Assembly (NCBI GenBank): GCA_028699365.1
Contig: JAQVUQ010000109.1
Span: 1 to 8,165 of the forward strand
Length of the DNA stretch: 8,165 nucleotides
DNA from: a bacterium
GTDB lineage: Bacteria; UBP13; UBA5359
Reading direction: 5' to 3'
The notes beneath the pieces were generated by a model. That model was not told where the DNA came from. It ran no database searches and saw only the letters and a program-made list of their open reading frames with translations. The translations under genes and the position numbers were made by a program. This document shows, in pieces, positions 6,044 through 8,165 of this stretch; within the stretch, counting starts at the first letter, position 1, and every line of letters starts with the position of its first letter.

Positions 6044-6049
6044 TGAGAT

Positions 6050-7789
6050 ATGAACAACGAGCAGGTGGCCGAGGTTCTGAACGATATCGCCGAGATACTG
6101 GAGATCAAGGGTGAAAGCAAATACCGTATCCGCGCCTATCAGCAGGCGGCCCGGTCCATCGAGTTCATGCCGGAGGATATCGAGGAAGTCTATCATGAGG
6201 GCCACCTGGACGATATACCCTACATAGGCAAAAGCATCGCCGAGAAGGTAGCGGATGTGCTGGAGCATGGGCGCGCCTCATACCTTGAAGAGCTGGAGGA
6301 GAGCATACCTCCGGGCATAGATAGCCTGCTGCAGGTGCCCGGCATAGGGCCCAAGACGGCCGTGCGTCTTTACCAGGAGTTGGGCATAGATACCATAGAG
6401 GCTCTGCGCATTGCCGCCGAGGAACATCGTATTCGCCAACTCAAGGGCATGGGAGAAAAGAGTGAAGAGAATATCCTCAAGGGCATAAAATGGCTGCAGG
6501 GCAAAAGCCCCCGATTGCCCCTGGGGGCGGCCGCGATTCTGGTGGAGCGTATTCTGGAACAACTCAGGCGCGATCCCTTTGTCCGCAATCTGGTGGTGGT
6601 GGGCAGCTACCGTCGCGTAGAGACGACGGTGGGGGATATAGATATCATGGGCACCTCCGATCGCCCGGAAACGGTCATTGATCTCTTTACCTCCCTGCCG
6701 GATGTGGACAGAATTATGGCCAAAGGAACGACCAAAGCCACCGTCCTGGCGAAGAACGGCGTGCAGACAGACCTGCGCATCGTGCCGCACGAGAGCTTAG
6801 GCTCCCTGATGCAGCACTTTACCGGTTCCAAGGAGCATAACGTCCAACTCAGGGAGTTTTCCCTCTCCAAAGGACTGAGCGTCAGCGAATACGGCATCAC
6901 CAATACCAGGACGGGATGGCGCATACCCTGCGCCGTCGAGGAGCAGGTCTACTCGATTCTAGGCCTGCAGTATATACCGCCCGAGATACGCCAGGGCTCC
7001 GGTGAGATAGAAGCAGCCGCAGCCGTCAAGCTGCCGGAATTGGTGACGCAGCCGGATATACGGGGCGACTTGCATACTCATTCAAAGTGGAGCGACGGTC
7101 GCAATTCCCTGGAGGAGATGGCCCTGGCCGCCAGAGATAGAGGTTATCGGTATCTGGCCGTCACAGACCACTCCCCGGGTCTGGGCATAGCTCACGGCTT
7201 AACACTTGAGAGACTGCGACGGCAATGGCGGGAGATAGACGAGCTCAACAACCGCCTTAAGGGCATCACTCTGCTGAAGGGCAGCGAGGTGGATATCCGG
7301 GCTGACGGCAGCCTCGATCTGCCGGATGATATCCTGCAAGAGTTGGATATAGCCCTTGGCGCCATCCACTCCGGCATGAACGAGTCCGGCAGCCGGATGA
7401 CGGAGAGAGTGCTCCGGGCCATGCATAATCCTTATCTGAATATCCTGGTCCACCCCACCGGGCGCCTTATCGGCAGGCGCAGCCCTTATGATATCGATCT
7501 GGAAACCGTCATCAGAGCCGCCGTCGATCTGGGCATCATTCTGGAAATAGACGGTACGCCCGACCGGATGGACCTTGACGGGCGGCATGCGCGAAGGGCT
7601 AAGGAACTGGGAGCCAAAATAGCCGTCAATTCCGACGCCCACCAGGCATCAGGCCTGGATAATATGCACTTCGGCGTGGGCACGGCCAGACGGGGCTGGC
7701 TGGAGAAGAAGGATATCGTCAATACCGTGAGCCTGGAAGAATTGAGACGATTTCTGTTCGGAAGAAGACAGCGGAATCAGGCGGCGTAG
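6050..7789 (+). CDS. polX: DNA polymerase/3'-5' exonuclease PolX
   Basis: The protein has 579 residues, the full length for bacterial PolX, a cytoplasmic DNA repair enzyme that fills short gaps. Residues 1-80 form the 8-kDa domain with helix-hairpin-helix Y-I-G-K-S-I-A-E-K-V (58-67); a second hairpin is V-P-G-I-G-P-K-T-A (96-104). The palm is marked by G185-S-Y-R-R and the metal-binding aspartates D196 and D198 in VGDIDIMG, with D241 in TDLRIVP as the third. The C-terminal PHP nuclease domain has H342 and H344 in GDLHTHSKWSDG, D373-H374, E413, H440, H468, E499 and D529-x-H531, so both active sites appear intact. The segment reads LEIDGTPDRMDL where many relatives have LEINxxPxRLDL, a modest variation. 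The gene looks monocistronic and ends 24 bases from the convergent gene on its right, with no clear terminator. Confidence 0.96.
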   Translation: MNNEQVAEVLNDIAEILEIKGESKYRIRAYQQAARSIEFMPEDIEEVYHEGHLDDIPYIGKSIAEKVADVLEHGRASYLEELEESIPPGIDSLLQVPGIGPKTAVRLYQELGIDTIEALRIAAEEHRIRQLKGMGEKSEENILKGIKWLQGKSPRLPLGAAAILVERILEQLRRDPFVRNLVVVGSYRRVETTVGDIDIMGTSDRPETVIDLFTSLPDVDRIMAKGTTKATVLAKNGVQTDLRIVPHESLGSLMQHFTGSKEHNVQLREFSLSKGLSVSEYGITNTRTGWRIPCAVEEQVYSILGLQYIPPEIRQGSGEIEAAAAVKLPELVTQPDIRGDLHTHSKWSDGRNSLEEMALAARDRGYRYLAVTDHSPGLGIAHGLTLERLRRQWREIDELNNRLKGITLLKGSEVDIRADGSLDLPDDILQELDIALGAIHSGMNESGSRMTERVLRAMHNPYLNILVHPTGRLIGRRSPYDIDLETVIRAAVDLGIILEIDGTPDRMDLDGRHARRAKELGAKIAVNSDAHQASGLDNMHFGVGTARRGWLEKKDIVNTVSLEELRRFLFGRRQRNQAA

Positions 7790-7813
7790 TATGTAGGACA
7801 AAATACATAAAAA

Positions 7814-8165
7814 TCACTCTTTATAGCATAACACCTCCCATCGCCCAGTCTTAGTTGCACCAACATGGCGAAGAACTCCGGCTTCTTTCAGTTTGTTGAT
7901 ATGATGCTGTACGCTATAGATACTTAATTCACATTGTTCTGCCAATTCCTTGGCACTGATCGTAGGATTATCCTTGATAAAGCCGAGGATCATTTCTTTG
8001 GGGTTTCTTTGGGGGTTCTTTGGGGTTTCTTTACTAATCTTCTCATCGTCCTCATGATACGACGGCCTTGCAAAGTCGGCAATAAAGATTCTGGCGATTT
8101 CCCTGAATTGCGCACCCGGCTCGTTAGTAAGGATAAGCGGCATTCCGCGCCCCCACCCCTCGACC
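7814..8165 (-). CDS. C-terminal end of an AlbA_2/HATPase-type putative transcriptional regulator (RecG-like annotation), enters from the right edge
   Basis: The frame stays open past the ATG at 8143 to the edge, and those extra codons read V-E-G-W-G-R-G, so the ATG is internal and the gene is cut by the window. The visible 117 residues show VEGWGRGMPLILTNEPG, the glycine-rich end of the ATPase-like (HATPase_c_4) domain in this family, then a low-complexity linker KISKETPKNPQRNPKE. A C-terminal winged helix-turn-helix follows: ISAKELAEQCELSIYSVQHHINKLKEAGVLRHVG. Such proteins carry an N-terminal AlbA_2 (Schlafen-like) domain and are often annotated as ATP-dependent helicase or transcriptional regulator; their true role is poorly known. 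The linker is encoded by a short tandem repeat (7993-8032). The gene is convergent with polX. The family is fairly sure; function is not. Confidence 0.78.
   Translation of the reverse strand, partial: VEGWGRGMPLILTNEPGAQFREIARIFIADFARPSYHEDDEKISKETPKNPQRNPKEMILGFIKDNPTISAKELAEQCELSIYSVQHHINKLKEAGVLRHVGATKTGRWEVLCYKE
7993..8032. repeat. Tandem repeat of a TTTCTTTGGGG unit within the regulator's linker
   Basis: On the plus strand the units are TTTCTTTGGGG (7993-8003), TTTCTTTGGGGG (8004-8015), TTCTTTGGGG (8016-8025) and a partial TTTCTTT (8026-8032), that is about 3.6 copies of 11 bases. The three complete units together are 33 bases, so the current reading frame is kept, while gain or loss of one 11-base unit would shift it before the winged helix. 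It encodes the linker rich in lysine, proline and asparagine. Confidence 0.75.

Larger units (their letters stand above)
5577..6049. other. Divergent 473-base intergenic region between the secreted-protein gene and polX
   Basis: Short open frames exist on both strands (for example plus 5772-6029) but lack a ribosome site and family-like sequence, so I call no gene. The region is AT-rich in its middle. It contains a direct repeat ACATGCAA (5709-5733), two small palindromes just upstream of the secreted-protein gene (5604-5633), and a TATAAT at 5695-5700 without a matching -35. For polX, a TATAAC at 6010-6015 has only poorly spaced -35 partners upstream, so its promoter is not firmly located. 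Confidence 0.5.

Noticed and set aside
6278-6924. Minus-strand frames opposite polX
   Set aside because: PolX is unambiguous with both active sites intact; these are antisense shadows.
7790-7809. Hairpin TATGTA/TACATA as terminator of polX
   Set aside because: The stem is only six AT-rich pairs and is followed by A residues on the plus strand, so it would not terminate polX.

Overview
The window is bacterial DNA of roughly even base composition, with compact genes, good Shine-Dalgarno sites and frequent ATA isoleucine codons. It contains no rRNA, tRNA, transposase or phage gene. The gene families (AraC-type regulator, UroD-like protein, Gfo/Idh/MocA oxidoreductase, PolX with a PHP domain, AlbA_2/ATPase-type regulator) are common in free-living, often anaerobic Firmicutes, Chloroflexota and similar phyla. 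I cannot place the organism more precisely from sequence alone.

Left part (1-3477). A UroD-superfamily gene runs off the left edge on the minus strand (1-425). An AraC-family regulator (669-1550, plus) is divergent from it, and the 243-base gap between them carries plausible promoters in both directions plus candidate operator repeats. Convergent with the regulator is a two-gene minus-strand operon: a Gfo/Idh/MocA oxidoreductase (start 3477), then a D-2-hydroxyacid dehydrogenase (1558-2556). This looks like a small regulated catabolic locus in which the regulator senses a sugar-like or aromatic-derived compound and the two NAD(P)-type oxidoreductases work on related hydroxy-acid or polyol substrates. 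The substrate cannot be read from the sequence.

Middle (3478-6049). A 407-base gene-free stretch holds two strong inverted repeats and an imperfect direct repeat. Beyond it a minus-strand gene encodes a secreted protein with a signal peptide, a CBM4/9-like jelly roll and a beta-propeller-like C-terminal region. Base composition changes abruptly at the domain boundary, which suggests a mosaic gene. A 473-base divergent gap follows, with small palindromes and a direct repeat but no convincing gene.

Right part (6050-8165). A complete PolX (family X DNA polymerase plus PHP exonuclease) is followed by the convergent 3' end of an AlbA_2/HATPase-type regulator that enters from the right edge and carries an 11-base tandem repeat in its linker.

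I did not find a clearly new biological system. The points most worth a second look are the mosaic secreted gene, the structured 3478-3884 gap, the probably leaderless AraC-type gene with its palindrome over the -35 box, and the repeat in the last gene, whose unit length is not a multiple of three.
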